This document shows positions 17,546 to 25,430 of a stretch of 52,464 nt of DNA, one piece after another; the stretch's first letter is position 1; each line of letters starts with the position of its first letter. Made by a program: the position numbers and the translations under genes. This stretch comes from Pseudomonadota bacterium (lineage in GTDB: Bacteria; Pseudomonadota; Alphaproteobacteria; Rhizobiales; Hyphomicrobiaceae), in contig JAFECH010000001.1 in the NCBI GenBank assembly GCA_018242255.1, positions 1 through 52,464 on the forward strand, in the 5' to 3' direction. The notes beneath the pieces were generated by a model. The model was given only the letters and a program-made list of their open reading frames with translations, was not told the DNA's origin and did not search any database.

Positions 17546-18265
17546 CTAGAACCTGGTGGTTAGCGCCGTCAGCCAGGCAGGGGATGCAGCGACAATGTAG
17601 GCTTCGAGTGTCTTATCAAAGCCGGTGAGAATGGCGAGACCGGTCAGAATAAGGACGCCGCCCAGAATGTATTTTCCACCCGATCCTGCCGAGGCTAGCG
17701 TGTCCCGCCAGCGATTGAGGATCTCTCGGGAAAGCGCGCCCAGGACGAGCAGCGGAACGACGGCGCCGAAGCCGAATGCAAGCATCGTGATGGCGACCTG
17801 GCCAAGGTCCTTGCCCTGAGCCGCAAGCAGCGATGCGGCGCCGAGCGTCGGACCGACGCAAGGACTCCAGACGGCGCCGAGAACGAGACCCACCCCGAAC
17901 TGGCCGAGAATGCCGGGGCCGGCGTATCCGCCAAGTGCGTGATCTGCCCAGTTCGAGATCGGTCCGGCGGCAACAGCAAGCCGTTGCTGCAGGACGGGAA
18001 CCACCAACACGGTGCCGATCACGATCAAAAGGGAAGCGGCGATGAAACGGAAGAAACTGCCATCCAAGCCGATCGCGAAGCCGACGGTCGCAACGAACAA
18101 GCTGATCGCGACAAACGAGATCGCGACCCCTGCAGCCAATGCGAACGGCCCGTAGCGATGGGCCGACGCCGCCGTCGCCATCACGATCGGAACAAGGGGC
18201 AGAACGCACGGAGACAGGACAGACAGAACTCCGGCGACGAACGCCAGGGTAAAGGATACCAGCAT
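17546..18265 (-). CDS. ccdA: CcdA/DsbD-like thiol-disulfide transmembrane protein
   Basis: This 239-residue polytopic membrane protein has about six helices and the two family cysteines in SPCVLPLVP (about 18-26) and SPCVGPTLG (about 134-142). CcdA proteins carry electrons from cytoplasmic thioredoxin across the inner membrane to periplasmic thiol acceptors. It is 11 bp downstream of a periplasmic thioredoxin-like gene, the natural partner, and 18 bp upstream of the MNIO gene. Its position inside the bufferin operon suggests it keeps bufferin cysteines or copper sites reduced, which is an inference. Confidence 0.9.
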   Translation of the reverse strand: MLVSFTLAFVAGVLSVLSPCVLPLVPIVMATAASAHRYGPFALAAGVAISFVAISLFVATVGFAIGLDGSFFRFIAASLLIVIGTVLVVPVLQQRLAVAAGPISNWADHALGGYAGPGILGQFGVGLVLGAVWSPCVGPTLGAASLLAAQGKDLGQVAITMLAFGFGAVVPLLVLGALSREILNRWRDTLASAGSGGKYILGGVLILTGLAILTGFDKTLEAYIVAASPAWLTALTTRF

Positions 18266-18276
18266 AGGAGCAGTCC

Positions 18277-18672
18277 TTAGAGGGCCTTGCGCATCAAGCC
18301 GTCAATCGCGCTTTCGCTGGTGGCACCGACGGAGCGGCCCGTCTCCTTGTCGCCTTTGAAAACGATCAGCGTGCTTTGGGCGCGGGCGTCGAACTTTCGC
18401 AAAACGTCTTTGCGTGTGTCGAAATCGACTTCGAAAATAGTGAGGTTCTTGTACTGCGGCTCAGAGGACAGCTTTTCGATGATGGGCTTTTGCGCCTGAC
18501 ACGTCGGGCACCAGGGTGCCGAGATATCGACAAGGATCGGTTTCCCCTGCGCTTGGGCAGCGGCGAAGTCTTTTTCATCGAATGTCTTGCGCTCTGCTGC
18601 GGCTGCGCCGACCGCCATCAGCGTCATCATCACCAGCGCCAGACAGGCGTGCGCAATATACCTAAACGACAT
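18277..18672 (-). CDS. Periplasmic thioredoxin-like protein (CPTC)
   Basis: This 131-residue protein has an N-terminal signal or anchor segment (about 5-26) and a thioredoxin fold with the active site WCPTC (about 54-58). The cis-proline loop is replaced by QSTLIVF (about 99-105), as in the C-terminal domain of DsbD. It should accept electrons from the neighbouring CcdA and reduce periplasmic disulfides. It starts 92 bp after the bufferin precursor stop, beyond a strong hairpin, so its expression probably depends on readthrough. Confidence 0.88.
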   Translation of the reverse strand: MSFRYIAHACLALVMMTLMAVGAAAAERKTFDEKDFAAAQAQGKPILVDISAPWCPTCQAQKPIIEKLSSEPQYKNLTIFEVDFDTRKDVLRKFDARAQSTLIVFKGDKETGRSVGATSESAIDGLMRKAL

Positions 18673-18721
18673 TTATTGGCCTCGTCTTATTCATGCGGTT
18701 TTGAGGATCGTTCAGCGGCAT

Positions 18722-18752
18722 AAAAAACGCCGCGCTGGAGGCGGCGTTTTTT
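18722..18752 (-). terminator. Attenuating terminator between precursor and operon
   Basis: A perfect 12-base stem (AAAAAACGCCGC with GCGGCGTTTTTT) surrounds a seven-base loop and ends in a T-run on the minus strand. It follows the bufferin precursor stop by 12 bases and precedes the thioredoxin gene by 49. Partial termination here would make far more precursor than enzyme message. Confidence 0.9.
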
Positions 18753-18764
18753 ACCTTAGCGTGT

Positions 18765-19022
18765 TTACTTCGCCGGTTCGAAATGGCCGGTCGTGCAGCC
18801 TTCCTTGGTCGTCTCGGTGAAGCCCTGACCCTTGCAGGCGTTCTGGCCTTTGCATGCGTTCGTGGCGCTCTTGCAGGCGCTCTGGCCCTTGCAGGCGTTG
18901 GCGCCGACGCAGTGGCCCATAGCTTCATCGGCATACGCAACCGTCGACATAACGGCATTCGCAAGCATGAGAGATGCCGCTGCCGCTGCGAGGGCCGAAC
19001 CAGACTTTGCACTGATCTTCAT
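18765..19022 (-). CDS. bufA: Bufferin-type (BufA2-like) precursor peptide
   Basis: This 85-residue peptide has a signal sequence (about 1-31, cleaved near VAYA). The 54-residue mature part has six cysteines (38, 44, 50, 57, 63, 76) spaced by repeats of the form NACKGQ and SACKSA. This is the hallmark of BufA2/DUF2282-like bufferins, secreted RiPPs whose cysteines are modified by an MNIO enzyme and bind copper. The signal peptide implies cytoplasmic modification followed by export. It heads the operon that encodes its modifying enzymes and is followed by a terminator-like hairpin. Which cysteines are modified cannot be read from sequence. Confidence 0.9.
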   Translation of the reverse strand: MKISAKSGSALAAAAASLMLANAVMSTVAYADEAMGHCVGANACKGQSACKSATNACKGQNACKGQGFTETTKEGCTTGHFEPAK

Positions 19023-19076
19023 GGTGTTTTCCCTTTGGAAGGTATTGTGTTTCCACGCTGTCGTTCGTGCCGGGCC

Positions 19077-19101
19077 GAAACCCGGTCACGAGGGTGGTTA
19101 C
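19077..19101 (-). promoter_or_regulatory. Candidate ECF-type promoter for the bufferin gene
   Basis: On the minus strand GTAACC (19101 to 19096) is followed 18 bases later by CGGC. GTAACC is a known -35 type for ECF sigma factors that control bufferin-like genes in Caulobacter. The distance to the precursor start is about 55 bases. The -10 match is poor. Confidence 0.4.
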
Positions 19102-19208
19102 GGCTGTCCGGCAAGCGATGTTTCCGGATTTGGAAAAAAAATTCGAGAGCATCTTTTTGTGGCCGCCGCGGAGCCCCATACGATCGGCCAAATTATTCCG
19201 GATCGGCT

Positions 19209-19234
19209 GTAACCAGCGGGCGAGGCGGCTCGTA
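19209..19234 (+). promoter_or_regulatory. Candidate ECF-type promoter for doxX
   Basis: GTAACC (19209-19214), a 16-base spacer and CGTA (19231-19234) give a plausible ECF sigma promoter 57 bases before the DoxX start. The same GTAACC element occurs on the other strand upstream of the bufferin gene, suggesting co-regulation. Confidence 0.45.
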
Positions 19235-19290
19235 AGTGCCTTTTAGTTGCGCGGGAGGTCCCGCCTCATCTCCAACTGAAGGCAAAGGCC

Positions 19291-19779
19291 ATGAAATTTC
19301 TCACGCACTGGTTGATCGACGTCCCCGAAAAGCTGTCTCGCGTCTTCTTATGGTTGCCGCCACTCTTTGCGCGCATTGTCGTCGGTTGGGTCTTTATGTG
19401 GAGCGGGTGGGAAAAGCTGCACGCGCTGCCTCAAATAACGGCAAATTTCGCGTCTTGGGGCATTCCGTTTCCGGAGATCATGACGCCGTTCGTTTCGGGC
19501 GTGGAATTCTTCGGCGGTCTCTTTCTTCTGCTGGGACTGTTTACGCGGATCGCCGGCGCGCCGCTGGTCGTCGTCATGATCGTCGCAATTATCAGTGCTA
19601 AGTGGGATCAGGTCGATTCATTCGAAACGCTCGCCGGTTTCGAAGAGATGGCCTATATGGCGCTGTTCGGGTGGCTGGCCGTTGCAGGCCCAGGTCCGAT
19701 CTCGCTCGACTATCTCTTGCAGAAGCTGCAGCCCAAGGAAGATAGCAGCATGCTATCACCTTCGGTGCGGACGACCTGA
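19291..19779 (+). CDS. DoxX-family membrane protein (BufD/HvfX-like)
   Basis: This 162-residue protein has four predicted transmembrane helices, with the DoxX pattern RIVVGWVFMWSGWEKL (about 28-43) in the first. DoxX-type proteins accompany MNIO enzymes in bufferin and HvfA clusters, where they are thought to take part in metal or redox handling in the membrane. The gene is divergent from the bufferin operon, 268 bp away, and shares a GTAACC promoter element with it. DoxX is also found outside such clusters, so the functional link rests on position. Confidence 0.87.
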   Translation: MKFLTHWLIDVPEKLSRVFLWLPPLFARIVVGWVFMWSGWEKLHALPQITANFASWGIPFPEIMTPFVSGVEFFGGLFLLLGLFTRIAGAPLVVVMIVAIISAKWDQVDSFETLAGFEEMAYMALFGWLAVAGPGPISLDYLLQKLQPKEDSSMLSPSVRTT

Positions 19780-19870
19780 AAGCTTACGGCGCTTCCTGGT
19801 CTTGCGACGCGCCGAGGCATTCCGTAGTTTCGCTGACTTCGGAGAACCGTCAGCGGAGCGCATCCAGTCT

Positions 19871-20767
19871 ATGCTCAGTACGTCGCCGCCCTGGTACACG
19901 CGGCTGTTGCCGTGGCGTCATGCGAGCAGGCGCGCGGCAATGCATAAAGCACGACAAGACGTGGCGGGCCTTGAGCCCGCCGTCGTCATTACAGGGGGAT
20001 CGCGCGGCATAGGTCTTGCGCTTGCCCGGCGGTTTCTCGAAGCCGGACACAAGACAGCGATCGTGGCGCGAAATGGGGTTCGCCTAGCGGAAGCATCCGC
20101 GGCCCTCAAGGAGGAGACGGGTGCGGACGCCGTGGCGATCTTGTGCGACGTCAGCGAAGCCAACGCGATAGACGTGATCTCTGCCGCTCTTGCTCGTTCC
20201 GGCCTCTATCTCGATGTTCTTGTCAACAATGCGGGCTTGGGTCTCGCCGGGCCGTTCGTCGAACAGTCGGAAACGGAGCTATCGGCGCTTGTCGCTCTCA
20301 ACATCGAAACCGTGACGCGTCTGACACGCGCGGCGCTTCCCGCCATGCTCGCGCGTGGGCAAGGCGGTGTGCTGAATATCGCCTCGCTCGGCGCGAGCGT
20401 TCCCGGCCCGAACCAATCTGCCTATTATGCCAGCAAAGCCTATGTGGTCTCGCTGACGGAAGCGATCGCAAGCGAAATCGCTGGCCAGGGCGTACGTATG
20501 AGCGCGTTGCTACCGGGACCGGTGAATACTTCGTTTCATGAAGAGATGGGCGCGGAGCGATCGCTTTATCGGTATGTCTTGCCGCCGATGTCGCCGGAAG
20601 GCGTGGCGCGCAGCGCGTATCGCGGATTCATGTGGGGCAATCGCGTTATCGTGCCGGGCATTCTCAACCGATTTTTCTACATTGCACTGAGGTTTTTGCC
20701 TCATGTGCTTACTGTTCCGATGATGCACTGGCTGTTGCGCCGTCCCCATACCTTAAGCGGGCCTTAA
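19871..20767 (+). CDS. SDR-family NAD(P)-dependent oxidoreductase
   Basis: From the ATG at 19871 (GGAG twelve bases before) this is 298 residues. It is a classical short-chain dehydrogenase with cofactor motif TGGSRGIG (41-48), NNAG (119-122), catalytic Ser at about 172 and YxxxK at Tyr185/Lys189. The N-terminal 30 residues before the Rossmann fold are basic and may be an extension; the ATG at 19940 is an alternative start. A hydrophobic C-terminus (FFYIALRFLPHVLTVPMMHW) suggests membrane association, as in SDRs acting on lipids. The open frame can be extended to 19595 but would then overlap doxX. Confidence 0.87.
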   Translation: MLSTSPPWYTRLLPWRHASRRAAMHKARQDVAGLEPAVVITGGSRGIGLALARRFLEAGHKTAIVARNGVRLAEASAALKEETGADAVAILCDVSEANAIDVISAALARSGLYLDVLVNNAGLGLAGPFVEQSETELSALVALNIETVTRLTRAALPAMLARGQGGVLNIASLGASVPGPNQSAYYASKAYVVSLTEAIASEIAGQGVRMSALLPGPVNTSFHEEMGAERSLYRYVLPPMSPEGVARSAYRGFMWGNRVIVPGILNRFFYIALRFLPHVLTVPMMHWLLRRPHTLSGP

Positions 20768-21007
20768 GATCGGAATGCATTTTTACGATAATTGTCCATG
20801 TTTGTATTATGGCAACCATTTCCGTCTATGGTGACTAGGGCTCTGGAATGAAGTTTCGCGTATCCGGAGCTTCCCACGCGGCTACGCTGAGCGGATTGCA
20901 CGGGCTCCTTTGAGTTCGATATCTCCGGTGCGTGGCCGCGATGTATTTATCGTGGCGCCAGCGCAGCGATTGTTTCGCGTTTTGCTGCCGTCTCGCTCTG
21001 ATTTCGG
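20768..21007. other. Intergenic region without visible genes
   Basis: This 240-base stretch separates the convergent SDR and hydrolase genes. It is somewhat AT-rich around 20770-20830. No clear terminator, repeat or coding frame was found. Confidence 0.4.
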
Positions 21008-21913
21008 CTAAGCGGCTTTGGTGCGTAAAGGAGTTGATCTCCCGTCGGCAGCATCGGATGCCCGATCGGCCAGGACGCGCGCGACGAAGGCCTGCGTTTT
21101 TTCCACCACCAGATCGCGCTGCCGGTCGAGCGTGACCATGTGGTAGCTGTCGTCGAGGACGAGAAGCTCTGCCGCCCCCTGAAGGGCCGCCTGCAGGTAC
21201 GTGGCATTTTTGAGGTTAGCGTAGTCGTCTTCGCGCGAATGGACGATCAACGCGGGCTGACGAATTTCTCCAATTCTTTTTTTCATGACCGATACGAGGC
21301 GGCGATGCTCGTACAGCATCGCGCCGGGCGTTCCGACAGTGCCGAGGGCTGAACCGTCGGATGCCGCAAGCGCGGCGCGAACGAAATCGCGAACTCGGGG
21401 GCATTTGATGCCAAGAGAGTCGGCGTCAGGAAATTGCATCAAGTTGGCAATGCGACGGCTGCGTACGAGAGAGAACAATCGGCTGTACCAGGGCATTGCC
21501 CAGCCGTTGACCCAGAGGGTCGGCGAGAAGAGCGCAACGCCCTGCACTTTGTCTGGATGGCTCGCGGCAAGATGCAGAGCCACAATGCTGCCAAGGCAGA
21601 GGCCGCCGACGATAACGGTATCACATTCCTGGCGAAGCTCTTCGAGGGCAGCTTCGGCGCTGCGAAGCCAATCTTGCCATGTCGTTGTGACGATATCCGC
21701 CCGCGTACCGCCGTGTCCCGCGAGCGTTGGGCAGTGGACGGTGTAGCCGGCGCGCGCAAGCCCGATGGCAACGAAGCGCATTTCGGCCGGCGTGCCGCAT
21801 AGGCCGTGGATCAGCAGCACGCCAGTCCGGCCGCCCGCGATCCGAAACGTTGATTTTGTCGGGCCGGATTCTGAGGGTGGCGTCGTGGTGAGTGGCGAAA
21901 TCGCTGCGGACAT
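21008..21913 (-). CDS. Alpha/beta hydrolase with a Cys nucleophile
   Basis: The start chosen is the ATG at 21913, with GGGAG eight bases before it, giving 301 residues. It has the alpha/beta-hydrolase fold of the carboxylesterase/monoacylglycerol lipase group (COG1647-like): an oxyanion-hole segment LLIHGLCGTP (about 33-42), the nucleophile elbow GLCLGS with Cys106 in place of the usual serine, an acid (Asp229 or Asp230 in REDDYAN) and His258 (DSYHMVTLD). Cysteine nucleophiles occur in dienelactone hydrolases and some thioesterases. It is divergent from a KAS III-like gene, which suggests acyl-thioester chemistry, but the substrate is unknown. Confidence 0.85.
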   Translation of the reverse strand: MSAAISPLTTTPPSESGPTKSTFRIAGGRTGVLLIHGLCGTPAEMRFVAIGLARAGYTVHCPTLAGHGGTRADIVTTTWQDWLRSAEAALEELRQECDTVIVGGLCLGSIVALHLAASHPDKVQGVALFSPTLWVNGWAMPWYSRLFSLVRSRRIANLMQFPDADSLGIKCPRVRDFVRAALAASDGSALGTVGTPGAMLYEHRRLVSVMKKRIGEIRQPALIVHSREDDYANLKNATYLQAALQGAAELLVLDDSYHMVTLDRQRDLVVEKTQAFVARVLADRASDAADGRSTPLRTKAA

Positions 21914-22154
21914 GGCGTCGTCTCCCGTTGGACTGACGACGAGCTTTAAGTTTGCTCGCATCGAGCGGCTGTTCCGTCGGCGACAGCCGCGTGGGTGCTA
22001 AGCCCCGATTTTTGCTCGCTGAGTTCCCTGAGGAACAATCGGTCCGGAGAGGGGCAGCCGCCGAGATTGGCGAGCGCATCAAGCTGCGCTATGGGAAGCG
22101 CTCACAACAGCCGCTCGGACGCCAACGCCGAGCGCTATACATCTTATAAGAGGC

Positions 22155-23312
22155 GTGCGGATCAACGCGCGTCCTGCAGGGTCATTGGAAACGAACGTGA
22201 GCCAACCAGTCATCGCCGCGACGGGCCTCTACGTGCCGCCGGACAGCATTTCGAATAACGAACTCGTCGATGCGTTCAATGCTTACGTCGGCGCGTTCAA
22301 CGCGGACCATGCCACCGCCATCGCAGCAGGCGACATGGCGCCTTTATTGCCGTCGTCGGCCGATTTTATCGAAAAGGCGTCAGGCATAAAATCGAGGCAC
22401 GTCGTCAATAAGAACGGCATTCTCGATCCGGCTGTGATGCGCCCTGAGATCCCTGAGCGCACGAACGACGAACTGTCCGTCCTTGCCGAGATGGCCGTCC
22501 TTGCGGCTCGGGATGCGTTGGCCCGATGGGGCGGTAATGTGAGCGACATAGGGGCGGTCATTTGTGCGGCTTCGAATATGCAGCGGCCTTATCCGGCCAT
22601 CGCGATCGAAGTGCAGAATGCGCTTGGCGTGCGAGGCTTTGCCTTCGACATGAATGTGGCGTGCTCGTCGGCGACGTTCGGCATCAAGACGGCGGCCGAC
22701 TTCATATCCAGCGGATCGGCCAAGGCTGTCCTCGTCGTCAATCCCGAAATCTGTTCGGGGCATCTCAATTTTCGTGACCGGGACAGTCATTTCATCTTCG
22801 GTGACGTGGCAACGGCCGTCATTGTCGCCGATGAAGCGCTGGCGGATGGCGGTTGGTCCATTCTCGGAACGCGTCTCAAAACGCAGTTTTCGAACAATAT
22901 CCGAAATAATTTTGGCTTCCTCAATCGCTGCGCGCCTGAAGGCATAGGCGCCGCCGACAAACTGTTCGTGCAGGAAGGGCGTAAGGTTTTCCGTGAAGTC
23001 GTGCCGATGGTGATCGATATGATTATTGCGCACGCGGAGCATCTGGGCGTCGACCCGAAAGGCTTGAAGCGGCTATGGCTGCATCAGGCCAACATCAACA
23101 TGAACGATATGATTGGCCGGAAGGTTCTGGATCGCGTTCCGACGCCTCAAGAAAACGTCATCATTTTGGATGAGTTTGCAAACACCAGCTCGGCGGGATC
23201 GATCATCGCTTTCCATAAAGCGAACAGCGACTTTGCGGTGGGCGAGACGGGGCTGATCTGTTCATTCGGTGCCGGCTATTCCGCAGGAACTGTGTTCGTC
23301 CGCAAGCGCTGA
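22155..23312 (+). CDS. Beta-ketoacyl-ACP synthase III-like condensing enzyme
   Basis: This 385-residue thiolase-fold enzyme keeps the KAS III catalytic triad: Cys170 (NVACSSATF), His311 (WLHQANI) and Asn344 (EFANTSSAG). It is longer than housekeeping FabH because of an insert near 40-75, which matches a FabH-like subfamily found beside SDRs and hydrolases in alphaproteobacteria. The predicted reaction is a Claisen condensation of an acyl-CoA or acyl-ACP starter. Both candidate starts are GTG (22155 and 22197); the first has a purine-rich sequence before it. The neighbouring SDR and hydrolase may act on its product. Confidence 0.87.
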   Translation: MRINARPAGSLETNVSQPVIAATGLYVPPDSISNNELVDAFNAYVGAFNADHATAIAAGDMAPLLPSSADFIEKASGIKSRHVVNKNGILDPAVMRPEIPERTNDELSVLAEMAVLAARDALARWGGNVSDIGAVICAASNMQRPYPAIAIEVQNALGVRGFAFDMNVACSSATFGIKTAADFISSGSAKAVLVVNPEICSGHLNFRDRDSHFIFGDVATAVIVADEALADGGWSILGTRLKTQFSNNIRNNFGFLNRCAPEGIGAADKLFVQEGRKVFREVVPMVIDMIIAHAEHLGVDPKGLKRLWLHQANINMNDMIGRKVLDRVPTPQENVIILDEFANTSSAGSIIAFHKANSDFAVGETGLICSFGAGYSAGTVFVRKR

Positions 23313-23327
23313 CCGCGGCGTTCTCCG

Positions 23328-24056
23328 TCAAGCCAGGCTCGCGGCGAGATTGATCGTCAGAGCGAGGACCATGGTGTTGAAGAAGAACGACACGATGGCA
23401 TGAAGCGTGGCCAACCGGCGCATCGACTTACTATTGATAAGGACGTCGGAGGTCTGCGACGCGGCACCGAACGAGGTCGCGAAATAGAAAAAGTCCCAAT
23501 AGTCAGGTTTTGGGTCTCCCGGAAACGTCAGGGAGTTGTCTGCGTCAGACTTATCGACGAATTGGTCCGGTGCATAATACTCGTGCGCATAATGCATCGT
23601 GAAGGAGACTTGCGTCACGAGCCATGAGATGACGATGGTCGCCGCGGCCAGGGCGGCAAAGAACAGTTTTCCTTCGTTGGATGCGGCTTTAGCCTCGACG
23701 AGCAATCCGAAAATCGCTGCAAAGCTAGAGAACATTGCCATCAGCACAATAACCAAAATGACGACGCCGCTGTCGTCCTGGCGCGCTGCCCGTGTCCGAA
23801 TCCTGTCGGAGTGACATCCCTGCATGGTGTAAAATGCCATTGCGAGGTAGGTGCAGCCGCCTGCGCACCAAGCGAGAGCTTCGCGCACCGCACCGCTGAA
23901 CGACGCGGGCAGTAGAAATAGAGCTGCGGCTGTGACGAGGGCGCCGATTACGACGCGTGGCCGCAAAACGATCGAGCGGCCTATCGAGCGCGGATTGTAC
24001 CAGTGAACTTGATGAGGCGGTTTCGGGAGGTGATCGGCTTTGGTGGTGTCAGCCAT
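23328..24056 (-). CDS. DUF1345 membrane protein
   Basis: This 242-residue protein has about five transmembrane helices and the DUF1345 pattern, including DYWDFFYFATSFGAASQTSDV (about 185-205), which in this family lies before the last helices. Charged loops occur at about 80-95 and 150-180. Its function is unknown. It is convergent with the KAS III-like gene, with 15 bases between the stop codons. Confidence 0.85.
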   Translation of the reverse strand: MADTTKADHLPKPPHQVHWYNPRSIGRSIVLRPRVVIGALVTAAALFLLPASFSGAVREALAWCAGGCTYLAMAFYTMQGCHSDRIRTRAARQDDSGVVILVIVLMAMFSSFAAIFGLLVEAKAASNEGKLFFAALAAATIVISWLVTQVSFTMHYAHEYYAPDQFVDKSDADNSLTFPGDPKPDYWDFFYFATSFGAASQTSDVLINSKSMRRLATLHAIVSFFFNTMVLALTINLAASLA

Positions 24057-24271
24057 GTTTCGCGCTCAGGCCAGGTGCTGTTCTGCTCTTACTTTGAATA
24101 CGCAATTTAACATGTTTTTCTGCGGTCGGCAGTGACGCGGTAGAGACGTTTAAGGTTTTCTGTGCGCTCACGAATAGGTCGAGCGGCCTATAGCCTCACG
24201 CTGAATGGCGACGGCTTAGCAAAGCGCCTCACATTGTAAATAGGATAGGCAATGAATGAGGAGGCTCTTCG

Positions 24272-24700
24272 ATGACCACCCCCACGCGGGAGATGGCAGT
24301 CGATTGCGCTTCGCTGACATCTGATGTTTGCGCGCGGCCGTTGATCGTCGTCGTAGAAGACGATTACCGCTCGTCCATGGCGCTCACCATGCTGATCGAC
24401 GATTGGGGATATTCTTGTGTAGCTGCGCGGTCCTCGCGCGAAGCAGTGCGAACGCTCGGTCATCGGCTGAGCAATGTGGCGGCAATCATCACGGACATCG
24501 AGATCGATGGACAGATGCGTGGCATTCGTGATGCTCAGGCCATCGCAGCTACGATCGGCCACACCGTTCCAACGATCGTTACGACCGGTCACGCCGAATA
24601 CGCCGCCGTTGCCTCGCCCTTTCCGGTCATCAGGAAGCCGTTCGACCCGGACATTCTGCATCGATGGCTGATGCATCGCGTCGGCTCCGTGATGACTTGA
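24272..24700 (+). CDS. Single-domain response regulator
   Basis: This 142-residue protein is a receiver domain alone, with an N-terminal extension of about 20 residues. The acidic pair is at Glu29/Asp30-Asp31 (VVVEDD), the phosphorylation site is Asp75 (IITDIEIDG), the switch Thr is near 104, and Lys122 (IRKPFD) completes the active site. With no output domain it must act by protein contact or as a phosphate sink. It lies beside, but on the opposite strand to, a hybrid kinase and NarL-type regulator, and may belong to the same pathway. Confidence 0.88.
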   Translation: MTTPTREMAVDCASLTSDVCARPLIVVVEDDYRSSMALTMLIDDWGYSCVAARSSREAVRTLGHRLSNVAAIITDIEIDGQMRGIRDAQAIAATIGHTVPTIVTTGHAEYAAVASPFPVIRKPFDPDILHRWLMHRVGSVMT

Positions 24701-24733
24701 GCACGTGCGGAACCGACATCGTTCGCGGAGCGA

Positions 24734-25417
24734 TTAGCTTCGCGTCGCAAGCTCGGTGCGATTGCGGGCACCATAATGCGAGAAGAGAGCTGCGAGATGG
24801 ATTTTTACCGTACCTTCGGCAATGTCCAGCTCGCGTGCGATCTCCTTGTTCGAAAGGCCCCGGCGGACGCAGTCCAGAACATCGCGTTGACGCGGTGAAA
24901 TGGATTTGTAGGTGGCTCCACCGCCGGGGTCCCCCACTTTTCCGGTCGCAGCAGACTCCGAGCGCATCTGCTGCTTGGCGGTCGATATCGCCGCAGCGGC
25001 AGCGCCCGATGTCATGAAGCGCGGCACGAATACACGGCCGTCCAGGATATCCTGCAGTGCGCCAACAATTTCGTCGTCGGCGAGTGATTTCGGCACGTAA
25101 CCGTTCAATCCCATGGCGACGGCTTTGACGACGTCGTTGCGTTCCTCGGACCCCGAGACGATGGCGACCCGAATGCCGGGGTAGGTCTCCTTGACGACGC
25201 TTAGGCTGTCGGGGCCGGAAATGCCGGGCATCGCCAGGTCGAAAAGAGCGAGTTCGACGTTCGGCGTTTCCGCTAGGCGATCCAAAGCGGAATCGAAGGT
25301 GGCGGCTTCTATGACCGAGCCGAAGCCCATGCGATCGCGAAGCAGAAAGCCGAAGCCCGAACGGTAAAGTCCGTGATCGTCGGCAACCAAAACGGTGCCA
25401 CGTTGAGTGTTTGTCAT
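24734..25417 (-). CDS. NarL/LuxR-type response regulator
   Basis: From MTNTQ at 25417 this is 227 residues. The receiver domain has acidic residues Asp13-Asp14, phosphoacceptor Asp60 (LALFDLAMPG), Ser/Thr switch and Lys near 109. The LuxR helix-turn-helix is at about 165-225 (SPRQRDVLDCVRRGLSNKEIARELDIAEGTVKIH). A Gly-rich linker separates the domains. It lies 13 bp downstream of a hybrid kinase on the same strand and is its likely output, although hybrid kinases of this type may also phosphorylate a receiver of their own. The longer frame from 25465 would overlap the kinase stop. Confidence 0.92.
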   Translation of the reverse strand: MTNTQRGTVLVADDHGLYRSGFGFLLRDRMGFGSVIEAATFDSALDRLAETPNVELALFDLAMPGISGPDSLSVVKETYPGIRVAIVSGSEERNDVVKAVAMGLNGYVPKSLADDEIVGALQDILDGRVFVPRFMTSGAAAAAISTAKQQMRSESAATGKVGDPGGGATYKSISPRQRDVLDCVRRGLSNKEIARELDIAEGTVKIHLAALFSHYGARNRTELATRS

Positions 25418-25430
25418 GAGTTTCTCTGAA

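Noticed and set aside
19595..19870. N-terminal extension of the SDR frame
   Set aside because: It overlaps doxX in another frame; the Rossmann fold begins only after the ATG at 19871.
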